Below, piece after piece: positions 1 through 6,379 of a stretch of DNA of 10,360 nt. The position numbers were made by a program, and so were the translations under genes. The stretch comes from an uncultured Pseudomonas sp. Its GTDB lineage: Bacteria; Pseudomonadota; Gammaproteobacteria; Pseudomonadales; Pseudomonadaceae. Below the pieces are notes generated by a model. It did not search any database and was not told the DNA's origin. It worked only from the letters and a program-made list of their open reading frames with translations. The stretch spans positions 1 to 10,360 of the forward strand of contig NZ_CAMPHN010000150.1 in the NCBI RefSeq assembly GCF_946885885.1, given 5' to 3'. Position 1 is the first letter of the stretch; every line of letters starts with the position of its first letter.

Positions 1-1354
1 CCAGGGTCAACAGGCTGGGCGTCGATAGCAGATTGCTTTTGGTATTGGACGACAGCGCGGTGACCAGTACGCCGAAGCTGTCGGTACCCAGGCCGATGAT
101 GGCGCCATCTGGCAGGTTGATTGTATTGGTATTGGTGGTGGTGTTTTCGTTGTTCTGCAGGGTCTGCAGCACGGTACCGACCGAGAGTCCCGTATTGGCG
201 AAGTTCACCCCGCCCAAACCGCCGCGGTCGCCGCGGGCATCGATCGCCCATTGCACGCCGAGAGCATCGCTCACATCGCCCGATATCTCGACGATCGCGG
301 CTTCAACCATCACCTGTGCGCGTGGTACGTCGAGCTGGCGAACGATATCTTCCAGGGTGGCGACCAGGTCCGGCGGCGCCAGCAATACCAGGGCATTGAG
401 GCTTTCGTCGGCGCGGATCAGGATATTTTGCTGGGGCGCGGTTCCCGCTTCGCCGCCTTCCTGGGTTTTCAGGCCCTCGGAAATTTCGCCGAGGGTTTCC
501 GCCAGGGTCTTGGCATCGTTATGTCGTAGACGGATCACCCGGGTATTGGCCGAGCGACTGGTCGGCGTGTCCAGCGACTTCGCCAGGGCCAGCATCTTCG
601 CTCGGGCGGCTGGCGGGCCCAGCATGATCAGGCGGTTGGTGCGGGCGTCGGCAATTACCTGAATGCTCGAGGCGCCTTTGGCCTGGCCGCGGTCCATGGC
701 GTTCTTCAGCACCTCCGCGGTGTCCATGACCCAGGCATGTTGCAGATTGAGCACGCTGTAATCGTTCTGGCCTTTCTGGTCGAGCTGACGCAACAGGTCT
801 TCGATGCGTTCGATATTGGCGGCGCGGTCGCTGATGATGAGGGCGTTGGCCGAAGTCACGGCCGCCAAATGGCCATATTGCGGTATCAGCGGGCGTAACA
901 GCGGGATCAGTTCCGTCGCCGAGCCGTGCTGTACCTGAATCAGGCGGGTTTCCAGGCGGTCCGGCGCGGCGCGCCCTCCTTCGCCGGCGTCGGCCTTGGC
1001 CTCGGCATTGGGCACGATGCGCGCTTGATCGCCCTGGGTGATCACGCTGAAACCATGGGTGGCCATCACCGAGAGAAACAGCTGGTACACCTCGCTCAGC
1101 GATAGCGGGGTATTCGAGACCACGCTGACCTGGCCTTTCACCCGGGGATCGACCACGAAGGTTTCGCCGCTGATCTGCGCGATCTGATCGATGAACTCGC
1201 GGATATCGGCACCTTTCAGGTTGATCGTCCAGGTTTCTTCTTGCTGGCTGTTGCTGGGCGTGGTCGCTGTGATGGCGGCACTTAACGGCAACGGCGCGGC
1301 GATGAGGCCGGCAGCCAGCAGGGCGAAGGTGAGGCTAGAAAGTTTCGGGAACAT
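1..1354 (-). CDS. xcpQ: Type II secretion outer-membrane secretin GspD/XcpQ (partial, N-terminal 451 codons)
   Basis: This gene encodes the secretin, the multimeric outer-membrane channel through which folded exoproteins leave the periplasm. The frame is open from the ATG at 1354 (minus) to the window edge, so the C-terminal part of the beta-barrel gate is missing; the P. aeruginosa protein is about 658 residues. The N-terminus is a Sec signal peptide (MFPKLSSL, hydrophobic stretch, then PLPLSAA) with likely cleavage near residue 27. It is followed by an N0 domain (about 38-118, with INLKGADIREFI and FVVDPRVKGQVSVVS), then N1 (about 132-190), N2 (about 197-262) and N3 (about 268-350), and the start of the secretin domain (VMVEAAIVEIS...LGVQWA). 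The start lies 3 bases after the xcpP stop, so the two genes are co-transcribed and probably translationally coupled; the Shine-Dalgarno is weak. Family assignment is secure. I see no damage in the visible part. Confidence 0.96.
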   Translation of the reverse strand, partial: MFPKLSSLTFALLAAGLIAAPLPLSAAITATTPSNSQQEETWTINLKGADIREFIDQIAQISGETFVVDPRVKGQVSVVSNTPLSLSEVYQLFLSVMATHGFSVITQGDQARIVPNAEAKADAGEGGRAAPDRLETRLIQVQHGSATELIPLLRPLIPQYGHLAAVTSANALIISDRAANIERIEDLLRQLDQKGQNDYSVLNLQHAWVMDTAEVLKNAMDRGQAKGASSIQVIADARTNRLIMLGPPAARAKMLALAKSLDTPTSRSANTRVIRLRHNDAKTLAETLGEISEGLKTQEGGEAGTAPQQNILIRADESLNALVLLAPPDLVATLEDIVRQLDVPRAQVMVEAAIVEISGDVSDALGVQWAIDARGDRGGLGGVNFANTGLSVGTVLQTLQNNENTTTNTNTINLPDGAIIGLGTDSFGVLVTALSSNTKSNLLSTPSLLTL

Positions 1355-1357
1355 GGG

Positions 1358-2011
1358 TCAGTCGCTTTCCATAGTCTGATCGGTCTGATCGGTGGGCTCT
1401 TCCTCTGTCGGCTCGGTGCCAGAGGCTTCCATTTGCTGTCTCAAGGCATCCATGCGTTCGCGTAGCTGCGCGAGGTTGTCGGCTTCCAGTTGATTCAACT
1501 CGTCGACCGAACTCTGCGCATCGTAGGAAGGCGAGTACATCGCTTGTTCACCGCTGCTCTGCTGCTGTGGGAAGGTCAGGCTTTCCCTTTTGCCGTTGCG
1601 CAGTAGCTCGACATGATCCGGGTAAACCGCCGATAAGCGCACGCCATTGGCGATTTCGCTGTCGACCCCATAACGCCGGGGTTCGCTACCCTCGCGGCGG
1701 ATGATGGCACTGGAGCGTGCGGGGTCGACATGCACGAAGCTGCCCAGCAAGGTCATGTTCAATTGGGTGGCGGGCACCGGCCCATCGTTTGTCTGGCTGC
1801 TGCTGCCAAATAATTGATCGAGGTTTTGTCTGGAGGCGACGCTGGCCTGCAACTGCACATTTTGTTCTTCAGCGGGCACGGGGGCACGTAGCGCGCGCAG
1901 CCAACCGGCGGTTTGCCAGGCCAGGCTGATGCTCATGGTTAGAATAAGCGCGACCGCGATCAGGGTGATGGCGTGCGTATGCAACCAGCGTTGTGCTGCC
2001 GAAAGGGGCAA
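1358..2011 (-). CDS. xcpP: Type II secretion inner-membrane protein GspC/XcpP
   Basis: This gene encodes the 217-residue bitopic inner-membrane protein that connects the inner-membrane platform to the secretin. A short cytoplasmic N-terminus precedes one transmembrane helix at about residues 14-36. A homology region (HR domain) that binds the secretin N0 domain follows at about 80-150 (TLLGSFVHVDPARSSAII ... YGVDSEIANGVRLSAVYPDHVELLRNGKRESL). In place of the PDZ domain found in many GspC proteins there is a short predicted coiled coil (about 168-195, LNQLEADNLAQLRERMDALRQQME), as in P. aeruginosa XcpP (about 235 residues). The tail is acidic (EPTEEEPTDQTDQTMESD). The chosen start is a TTG at 2011-2009, preceded by a GGAGTGGAG-type Shine-Dalgarno; the next in-frame ATG (Met26) lies inside the membrane helix and would destroy it. 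The gene is first in the leftward xcpPQ operon. Confidence 0.95.
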   Translation of the reverse strand: MPLSAAQRWLHTHAITLIAVALILTMSISLAWQTAGWLRALRAPVPAEEQNVQLQASVASRQNLDQLFGSSSQTNDGPVPATQLNMTLLGSFVHVDPARSSAIIRREGSEPRRYGVDSEIANGVRLSAVYPDHVELLRNGKRESLTFPQQQSSGEQAMYSPSYDAQSSVDELNQLEADNLAQLRERMDALRQQMEASGTEPTEEEPTDQTDQTMESD

Positions 2012-2056
2012 GGCTCCACTCCGAAATTATTGTTTTGTAGGCTCAATCGCGAGCTG

Positions 2057-2085
2057 ATCATAGACAGTTGGTAGGCGTTTGACAG
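2057..2085 (-). promoter_or_regulatory. Probable sigma70 promoter of xcpPQ
   Basis: Read on the minus strand there is a -35-like CTGTCA (2085-2080), a spacer of exactly 17 bases and a -10-like TATGAT (2062-2057). They match the consensus at 4 of 6 and 5 of 6 positions. Transcription would begin near 2050, giving a leader of about 40 bases before the xcpP TTG start. This is the best-placed promoter I could find for the leftward operon. It is an inference from sequence only. Confidence 0.55.
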
Positions 2086-2106
2086 CCCCTGTATGGGTGA
2101 CATATC
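2079..2106 (+). promoter_or_regulatory. Possible rightward promoter overlapping the xcpPQ promoter
   Basis: A perfect -35 consensus TTGACA lies at 2079-2084 on the plus strand, directly over the -35 of the leftward promoter. At 16 bases' spacing there is a weak -10-like CATATC (2101-2106) preceded by TGA, which would fit an extended -10. A second option just downstream is GTGACA (2097-2102), an 18-base spacer and TTTATT (2121-2126). Neither -10 is strong, so a rightward transcript starting near 2113 or 2133 is only possible. Confidence 0.3.
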
Positions 2107-2117
2107 GGCTCTATGTC
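2099..2117. repeat. Imperfectly sized dyad near the divergent promoters, candidate operator
   Basis: GACATA (2099-2104) and TATGTC (2112-2117) form a perfect 6-bp inverted repeat separated by 7 bases, giving a symmetric 19-bp site. It lies just upstream of the xcpPQ promoter and over the possible rightward promoter, which is where a dimeric regulator could bind. It does not match the CT-N12-AG pattern of a LuxR-type box. The short arms could occur by chance. Confidence 0.3.
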
Positions 2118-2286
2118 GGATTTATTCGACGTGTTAATCGTCTCGTGCGCCATTTGATCGTGCTCGGCTTATTCGGTTCGGTGGCCTATGGGTAGGTCTG
2201 CGTGCCGGGCTGGTTACGGTTATCGAGTTTGTCGGCAATGGTGCATCGGAGGCTGCTTAGCCGCGGATTCGAGAGCGTTCGAGGGC

Positions 2287-2319
2287 TGCCGTTTGCAAGC
2301 AGAAACGGCAAGTGTTTTT
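2287..2319 (+). terminator. Intrinsic terminator inside the xcpP-xcpR intergenic region
   Basis: TGCCGTTT (2287-2294) and AAACGGCA (2303-2310) are perfectly complementary. They form an 8-bp stem with an 8-base loop, followed by AGTG and five Ts (2315-2319). The T-run follows the stem only on the plus strand, so it would stop rightward transcription. No recognisable rightward gene lies before it. It could end a small RNA, act as an attenuator on a long xcpR leader, or shield xcpR from read-through. The 3' arm can also pair with TTGCCG at 2318-2323 or TTGCCGT at 2345-2351. Confidence 0.55.
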
Positions 2320-2441
2320 GCCGATATTGCGAGGTGGTCGAGTATTGCCGTAAGACAAAAATGCAGAGCGCCGGAAGTGACTCGCCGGTCATCGCTTCGG
2401 CGGCCATTGATCGTTTGGGTGCTGCTGATCAGCGGCTATGC

Positions 2442-2475
2442 TGCGAGCCCATGCATATGGGCTCAGAGGCTCGCA
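2442..2475. repeat. Perfect inverted repeat with a competing second pairing
   Basis: GAGCCCAT (2445-2452) and ATGGGCTC (2457-2464) form a perfect dyad around the 4-base centre GCAT. An overlapping left arm TGCGAGCC (2442-2449) is also perfectly complementary to GGCTCGCA (2468-2475), so the two hairpins would exclude each other in RNA. No T-run follows, so it is not an intrinsic terminator. The centre lies about 110 bases upstream of the predicted xcpR transcription start, so a protein-binding site for an activator is also possible. Confidence 0.5.
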
Positions 2476-2529
2476 ACGTAAACACTATCGAATATGTCGG
2501 GTTCTGCGATCAACCGCTCGAAAAGCCAG

Positions 2530-2558
2530 TTGACCGGCTGCGCGGCTGCGCTTAAAAA
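2530..2558 (+). promoter_or_regulatory. Probable sigma70 promoter of the xcpR-Z operon
   Basis: TTGACC (2530-2535, 5 of 6 consensus matches), a 17-base spacer and TAAAAA (2553-2558, 4 of 6) form the best promoter before xcpR. The start of transcription would be near 2565, leaving a leader of about 55 bases. The spacer is almost entirely a tandem repeat of CGGCTGCG (2535-2542 and 2543-2550). Inference from sequence only. Confidence 0.5.
2535..2550. repeat. Perfect tandem 8-mer in the xcpR promoter spacer
   Basis: CGGCTGCG occurs twice in direct succession at 2535-2542 and 2543-2550. It fills the gap between the -35 and -10 elements proposed for xcpR. Gain or loss of a copy would change the spacer by 8 bases and should disable the promoter. 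Confidence 0.6.
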
Positions 2559-2620
2559 CTCTTTCGCGGTTAGTATGTCTATCGCTTTTTCAAGCCTGCC
2601 CCTTCGTTTGGACCCCGCTT

Positions 2621-4138
2621 ATGTCTTCCTCCACCGAACACGTTGAACTGGATGCGGTGCTGGCCGCCCCCGCTAGCTTGCGGCGCTTGCCGTTCAGTTT
2701 CGCCAAGCGTCACGGGGTGGTGTTGCTGATCGACGCGGTTCCGCCATGCCTGGCCCATCGCCCGCAGGTGGAGTTGGTGGCCTTGGCCGAAGCGCAGCGT
2801 TTCGTCGGGCGTCAGCTGCCGTTGCGCAGCTTGACCACCGAGGCCTTCGAGCAGGCTCTGGGCAAGGCTTATCAGCACGAGTCGGGGGCCATGCAGCTGG
2901 CCGAGGGGCTGGGCGGCAGCCTGGATCTAGCGGCGTTGGCCGAGCAGGTGCCTGAGACCGAAGACCTGCTCGAGCAGGAAGACGACGCGCCCATCATCCG
3001 CTTGATCAACGCGATTCTTGGCGAGGCGATCAAGGAGGATGCATCGGACATTCACCTGGAAACCTTCGAAAAGCGCCTGGTGGTGCGTTTCCGTGTGGAT
3101 GGCGTGTTGCGCGAGGTGCTCGAGCCGAAACGCGAGCTGGCGGCGCTGCTGGTATCGCGGATCAAAGTCATGGCGCGCCTGGATATTGCCGAGAAGCGCA
3201 TTCCCCAGGATGGCCGGATTTCCCTCAAGGTCGGTGGGCGCGAGGTGGATATCCGCGTCTCCACGCTGCCGTCGGCCAACGGCGAACGGGTGGTGTTGCG
3301 CTTGCTCGACAAGCAGGCCGGGCGCCTGAATCTGCAGCATCTGGGCATGAGTACGCGGGACCGCCAGGTGATGGAGGAGACCGTGCGTAAACCCCATGGC
3401 ATCCTGCTGGTCACCGGCCCAACGGGTTCCGGTAAAACCACCACCTTGTATGCCAGCCTGGTCAGCCTCAACGACCGCAGCCGCAATATCCTCACCGTCG
3501 AGGACCCGATCGAATACCACCTCGAAGGCATCGGCCAGACCCAGGTCAATCCCAAGGTCGACATGACCTTCGCCCGCGGCCTGCGCGCCATTCTGCGTCA
3601 GGATCCGGACGTCGTGATGGTCGGCGAGATCCGCGACAAGGAAACCGCCGAGATCGCCGTGCAGGCTTCCTTGACCGGTCACCTGGTGCTCTCGACCCTG
3701 CACACCAATAGCGCCATCGGTGCCATCACTCGCCTGGTGGACATGGGGATCGAACCGTTTCTGCTGTCGTCGTCCTTGCTTGGCGTACTGGCCCAGCGCC
3801 TGATCCGCGTGCTCTGCCCAAGTTGCAAAGAGCCGTATCAGGCCGACGAAGCCGAGTGCAAATTGCTCGGTGTCCCATTCGCGCAGCCGCCGACCCTGTA
3901 TCACGCCCGCGGCTGCAACGACTGCCATCATCAGGGCTACCGTGGCCGTACCGGCATATATGAACTGGTGGTATTCGACGACCATTTGCGCACCCTGATC
4001 CACAACGCCGCCTCCGAGCAGGACATGACCCGCCACGCCCGCACCCTTGGCCCGAGCATCCGCGAGGATGGACGGCGCAAGGTATTGGAAGGGGCGACCA
4101 CGGTCGAGGAAGTGTTGCGCGTGACGCGAGAAGAGTAA
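2621..4138 (+). CDS. xcpR: Type II secretion ATPase GspE/XcpR
   Basis: This gene encodes the 505-residue cytoplasmic hexameric ATPase that powers pseudopilus assembly. It is recruited to the membrane through the XcpY cytoplasmic domain. Visible motifs are the Walker A loop GPTGSGKT (residues 266-273, catalytic Lys272), an Asp box (LTVEDPIEY, about 294-302), the Walker B region ([16 protein letters not shown], 324-339, with Glu336) and the His box ([12 protein letters not shown], 352-363). A tetracysteine zinc motif follows (Cys399, Cys402, Cys432, Cys435), typical of GspE. All key residues are present, and the length matches P. aeruginosa XcpR (about 502). The ATG at 2621 has no recognisable Shine-Dalgarno, but the next in-frame candidates would remove conserved N-terminal sequence. 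The stop overlaps the xcpS start as TAATG. It is the first gene of the rightward operon. Confidence 0.97.
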   Translation: MSSSTEHVELDAVLAAPASLRRLPFSFAKRHGVVLLIDAVPPCLAHRPQVELVALAEAQRFVGRQLPLRSLTTEAFEQALGKAYQHESGAMQLAEGLGGSLDLAALAEQVPETEDLLEQEDDAPIIRLINAILGEAIKEDASDIHLETFEKRLVVRFRVDGVLREVLEPKRELAALLVSRIKVMARLDIAEKRIPQDGRISLKVGGREVDIRVSTLPSANGERVVLRLLDKQAGRLNLQHLGMSTRDRQVMEETVRKPHGILLVTGPTGSGKTTTLYASLVSLNDRSRNILTVEDPIEYHLEGIGQTQVNPKVDMTFARGLRAILRQDPDVVMVGEIRDKETAEIAVQASLTGHLVLSTLHTNSAIGAITRLVDMGIEPFLLSSSLLGVLAQRLIRVLCPSCKEPYQADEAECKLLGVPFAQPPTLYHARGCNDCHHQGYRGRTGIYELVVFDDHLRTLIHNAASEQDMTRHARTLGPSIREDGRRKVLEGATTVEEVLRVTREE

Positions 4139-5355
4139 TGGCTGCTTTCGAATACCTCGCCCTCGACGGCAAAGGCCGTCAGCAGAAAGGCGTGCTGGAA
4201 GCCGACAGCGCACGCCAGGTGCGGCAGATTCTGCGCGAGCGGCAGATGGCGCCGCTGGATGTCAAAGCCACGCGCACCCGTGAAAACGCCGGAGGTGGCG
4301 GGCATTTCAGCTTTGCCCGTGGGTTGTCGGCGCGCGATCTGGCGCTGCTCACCCGGCAGTTGGCGACCCTGGTGCAGGCCGCCTTGCCGATCGAGGAGGC
4401 CTTGCGCGCCGCCGCGGCTCAGGCCGGCACACCGCGCATCCAGAGCATGTTGCTGGCGGTGCGCGCCCGGGTGCTCGAAGGCCATGACTTGGCCAGCAGC
4501 CTCAAGGAATTTCCCGCGGCCTTCCCCGAGCTTTACCGCGCCACGGTGGCGGCGGGCGAACATGCCGGCCACCTCGGTCCGGTGCTGGAGCAGTTGGCCG
4601 ATTACACCGAACAGCGCCAGCAATCGCGGCAGAAGATCCAGCTGGCCTTGCTCTACCCGATGATTCTGATGTGCGCCTCGCTGCTGATCGTCGGCTTTCT
4701 GCTCGGCTACGTGGTGCCGGATATCGTGCGGGTATTCGTCGATTCCGGGCAAACCCTGCCGGCATTGACCCGCGGCCTGATCGCCATGAGCGAGTGGGTG
4801 AAAAGCTGGGGCTGGCTGGCGATGATTGTCGCCGTGCTGGGGGTTTTCGCCATGCGCTTGGCCTTGCGCGACGACGCGGTGAAGCTGCGCTGGCACCGCT
4901 TTTTGCTGCGCGTGCCGCTGGTCGGCAAGCTGATTCGCGCCACCGACTGCGCGCGTTTCGCCTCGACCCTGGCGATTCTGACCCAGAGCGGCGTGCCGTT
5001 GGTCGAGGCGCTGGGGATTGGCGCCGAAGTCATCGTCAACCGGGTGATCCGCGCCGAGGTGGTGATCGCCGCGCAGAAAGTCCGCGAAGGCGGCAGCCTG
5101 ACCCGTGCGCTGGAAGCCAGCGGTCAGTTCCCGCCGATGATGATGCACATGATCGCCAGCGGCGAACGTTCCGGCGAGTTGGACCAGATGCTCGCGCGCA
5201 CCGCGCGCAATCAGGAAAACGACCTGGGTGCCCAGGTGTCTCTGTTGGTGGGGCTGTTCGAGCCGTTCATGTTGGTGTTTATGGGGGTAGTGGTGTTGGT
5301 CATCGTCTTGGCCATCCTGATGCCGATTCTGTCTCTCAATCAGTTGGTGGGGTAA
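4138..5355 (+). CDS. xcpS: Type II secretion inner-membrane platform protein GspF/XcpS
   Basis: This gene encodes the 405-residue polytopic protein at the centre of the inner-membrane platform, related to PilC of type IV pili. It is thought to transmit ATPase motion to pseudopilin subunits. The N-terminus (AAFEYLALDGKGRQQKGVLEADSARQVRQILRE) is the usual GspF/PilC opening. Two homologous cytoplasmic domains (about 60-165 and 262-365) are separated by membrane segments at about 169-191 and 226-243, and a third segment lies at about 368-398. The length equals that remembered for P. aeruginosa XcpS. The ATG shares one base with the xcpR stop, so translation is coupled. Four bases separate its stop from the proposed xcpT GTG start. 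Confidence 0.97.
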   Translation: MAAFEYLALDGKGRQQKGVLEADSARQVRQILRERQMAPLDVKATRTRENAGGGGHFSFARGLSARDLALLTRQLATLVQAALPIEEALRAAAAQAGTPRIQSMLLAVRARVLEGHDLASSLKEFPAAFPELYRATVAAGEHAGHLGPVLEQLADYTEQRQQSRQKIQLALLYPMILMCASLLIVGFLLGYVVPDIVRVFVDSGQTLPALTRGLIAMSEWVKSWGWLAMIVAVLGVFAMRLALRDDAVKLRWHRFLLRVPLVGKLIRATDCARFASTLAILTQSGVPLVEALGIGAEVIVNRVIRAEVVIAAQKVREGGSLTRALEASGQFPPMMMHMIASGERSGELDQMLARTARNQENDLGAQVSLLVGLFEPFMLVFMGVVVLVIVLAILMPILSLNQLVG

Positions 5356-5359
5356 TTAG

Positions 5360-5842
5360 GTGAATAACGGATCGTTGAAAAACGCACGACCGACAATGCA
5401 GGTAGCTTTGCCGCGGTTCGATAAGCGTCAAACGGGTTTCACCCTTATCGAAATCATGGTCGTGGTGGTGATTCTCGGCATTCTCGCCGCCTTGGTGGTG
5501 CCGCAGGTGATGAGCCGGCCGGACCAGGCCAAGATCACCGTGGCCAAAGGCGATATCAAAGCGGTGGCCGCCGCGCTCGACATGTACAAGCTGGACAACC
5601 ACAACTACCCGAGCACCCAGCAGGGCCTGGAAGCCCTGGTGAAGAAACCATCCGGCAACCCGCAGCCGAAAAACTGGAACAAGGACGGCTACCTCAAGCG
5701 CCTGCCGGTCGACCCTTGGGGCAATGTCTACCAGTACCTGGCACCGGGCACCAAAGGCCAGTTCGACCTGTACTCGCTGGGCGCCGACGGTAAGGAAGGC
5801 GGCAGTGATCAGGATGCCGATATCGGTAACTGGGATCTGTAA
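5360..5842 (+). CDS. xcpT: Major pseudopilin GspG/XcpT
   Basis: This gene encodes the main subunit of the T2SS pseudopilus. The prepilin peptidase site is G-FTLIEIMVVVVILGILAALVVPQV, with Gly at -1, Phe at +1 and Glu at +5. The mature protein of 134 residues is very close to P. aeruginosa XcpT, including the YPSTQQGLEALV and NWNKDGYLK segments and the C-terminal calcium-binding loop (LYSLGADGKEGGSDQDADIGNWD). The start is uncertain. GTG at 5360 gives a 26-residue leader and has a G-rich stretch (GGGG at 5349-5352) 7 bases upstream. ATG at 5396 gives a 14-residue leader but has no Shine-Dalgarno. Either leader is longer than the usual 6-9 residues. I keep the GTG start for its spacing, with moderate confidence. 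The gene lies 4 bases after xcpS and 6 before xcpU. Confidence 0.95.
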   Translation: MNNGSLKNARPTMQVALPRFDKRQTGFTLIEIMVVVVILGILAALVVPQVMSRPDQAKITVAKGDIKAVAAALDMYKLDNHNYPSTQQGLEALVKKPSGNPQPKNWNKDGYLKRLPVDPWGNVYQYLAPGTKGQFDLYSLGADGKEGGSDQDADIGNWDL

Positions 5843-5848
5843 GCGACC

Positions 5849-6379
5849 ATGCGCCAGCCCCGCGGTTTCACCCTGATCGAGCTGCTCGTGGTGCTGGTGA
5901 TCCTCGGCAGTCTGATCGGCTTGGCCACTCTCAGCGTCGGTATCGCCGGGCCTTCGCGCGAGCTGCGCAATGAGGCCGAACGCCTGGCCGGTCTGATCGG
6001 CGTATTGGCCGAGGAGGCGGTGCTGGATAACCGCGAATACGGTTTGTACCTGACCGACGAAGCCTATCAGGTGTTGCGCTACGACCCGCAGTCGGCGCGC
6101 TGGGACGCCTTCGACGGCAAGCCCCATCGCCTGCCCGGCTGGGCCGAATTGAGCGTCGAGTTGGAGGGCGAAGCCTTGAAATTGCCGCAGCCCACGGGCG
6201 AGAAGAGCGGCAGCGCGGACAAGCTGCCGCAGTTATTGATGCTGTCGAGCGGCGAACTCAGCCCGTTTCGCCTGCGCTTGAGTGAGCGGCGCAAGGACGG
6301 AGTGGGTTTATCGCTGTCCAGCGACGGCTTTCGTTTGCCCAGAGTCGAGTTGGATGGCCAGCAGGGCCGCTCCGGATGA
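5849..6379 (+). CDS. xcpU: Minor pseudopilin GspH/XcpU
   Basis: This gene encodes a 176-residue minor pseudopilin that joins the pseudopilus just below the tip complex. A 6-residue leader ends in Gly (MRQPRG), followed by FTLIELLVVLVILGSLIGLATLSV with Glu at +5 and the usual hydrophobic N-terminal helix. The globular part (LRNEAERLAGLIGVLAEEAVLDNREYGLYLTDEAYQVLRYD...) fits the GspH fold. The length is close to P. aeruginosa XcpU (about 172). It starts 6 bases after the xcpT stop and its TGA overlaps the xcpV ATG as ATGA, so the pair is translationally coupled. Confidence 0.95.
   Translation: MRQPRGFTLIELLVVLVILGSLIGLATLSVGIAGPSRELRNEAERLAGLIGVLAEEAVLDNREYGLYLTDEAYQVLRYDPQSARWDAFDGKPHRLPGWAELSVELEGEALKLPQPTGEKSGSADKLPQLLMLSSGELSPFRLRLSERRKDGVGLSLSSDGFRLPRVELDGQQGRSG

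Larger units (their letters stand above)
2012..2620. other. Long divergent intergenic region between xcpP and xcpR, no convincing gene
   Basis: These 609 bases separate the two divergent T2SS operons. Three overlapping short frames exist (plus 2188-2481, plus 2202-2555, minus 2186-2407), but I recognise none. They lack strong ribosome-binding sites and their composition (many Arg, Cys and Ser) looks like out-of-frame translation. The base composition appears less GC-rich than the flanking genes. The region contains promoters near both ends, an intrinsic terminator, two inverted-repeat sets and a tandem 8-mer, each listed separately. The natural reading is a regulatory region carrying divergent control of the secretion genes, possibly with a small RNA or a decayed gene inside it. 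Confidence 0.7.

Noticed and set aside
33..662. Plus-strand open frame of 209 codons over xcpQ
   Set aside because: It is antisense to the well-supported secretin gene and has a Ser/Arg/Ala-rich composition with no recognisable domain.
1358..1570. XcpP lacking a PDZ domain as a truncation
   Set aside because: Pseudomonas XcpP proteins naturally end in a coiled coil in place of PDZ, and the length is close to the expected one.
2012..2200. LuxR-type (las/rhl) box in the divergent promoter region, as proposed for xcp in P. aeruginosa
   Set aside because: I looked for the CT-N12-AG symmetry near the xcpP promoter and found only wrongly spaced candidates such as CT-N10-AG near 2054.
2202..2555. 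Possible 117-codon gene in the xcpP-xcpR intergenic region
   Set aside because: It has a GTG start with a poor ribosome-binding site, runs straight through the intrinsic terminator and both dyads, and overlaps another frame of similar quality. I recognise no family, so it is not called as a gene.
2927..4213. Long minus-strand open frame of 428 codons opposite xcpR
   Set aside because: It is a shadow of xcpR, rich in His, Gln, Ala and Arg with no family motif, no Shine-Dalgarno and no sensible place in an operon. High-GC genes routinely leave such antisense frames.
3937..5148. Minus-strand open frame of 403 codons opposite xcpR/xcpS
   Set aside because: His-, Gln- and Gly-rich low-information translation that covers the end of xcpR and most of xcpS. 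These are clearly real on the plus strand.
5336..6127. Minus-strand frame of 263 codons opposite xcpT/xcpU
   Set aside because: It is antisense to two clearly identified pseudopilin genes and has no family features.
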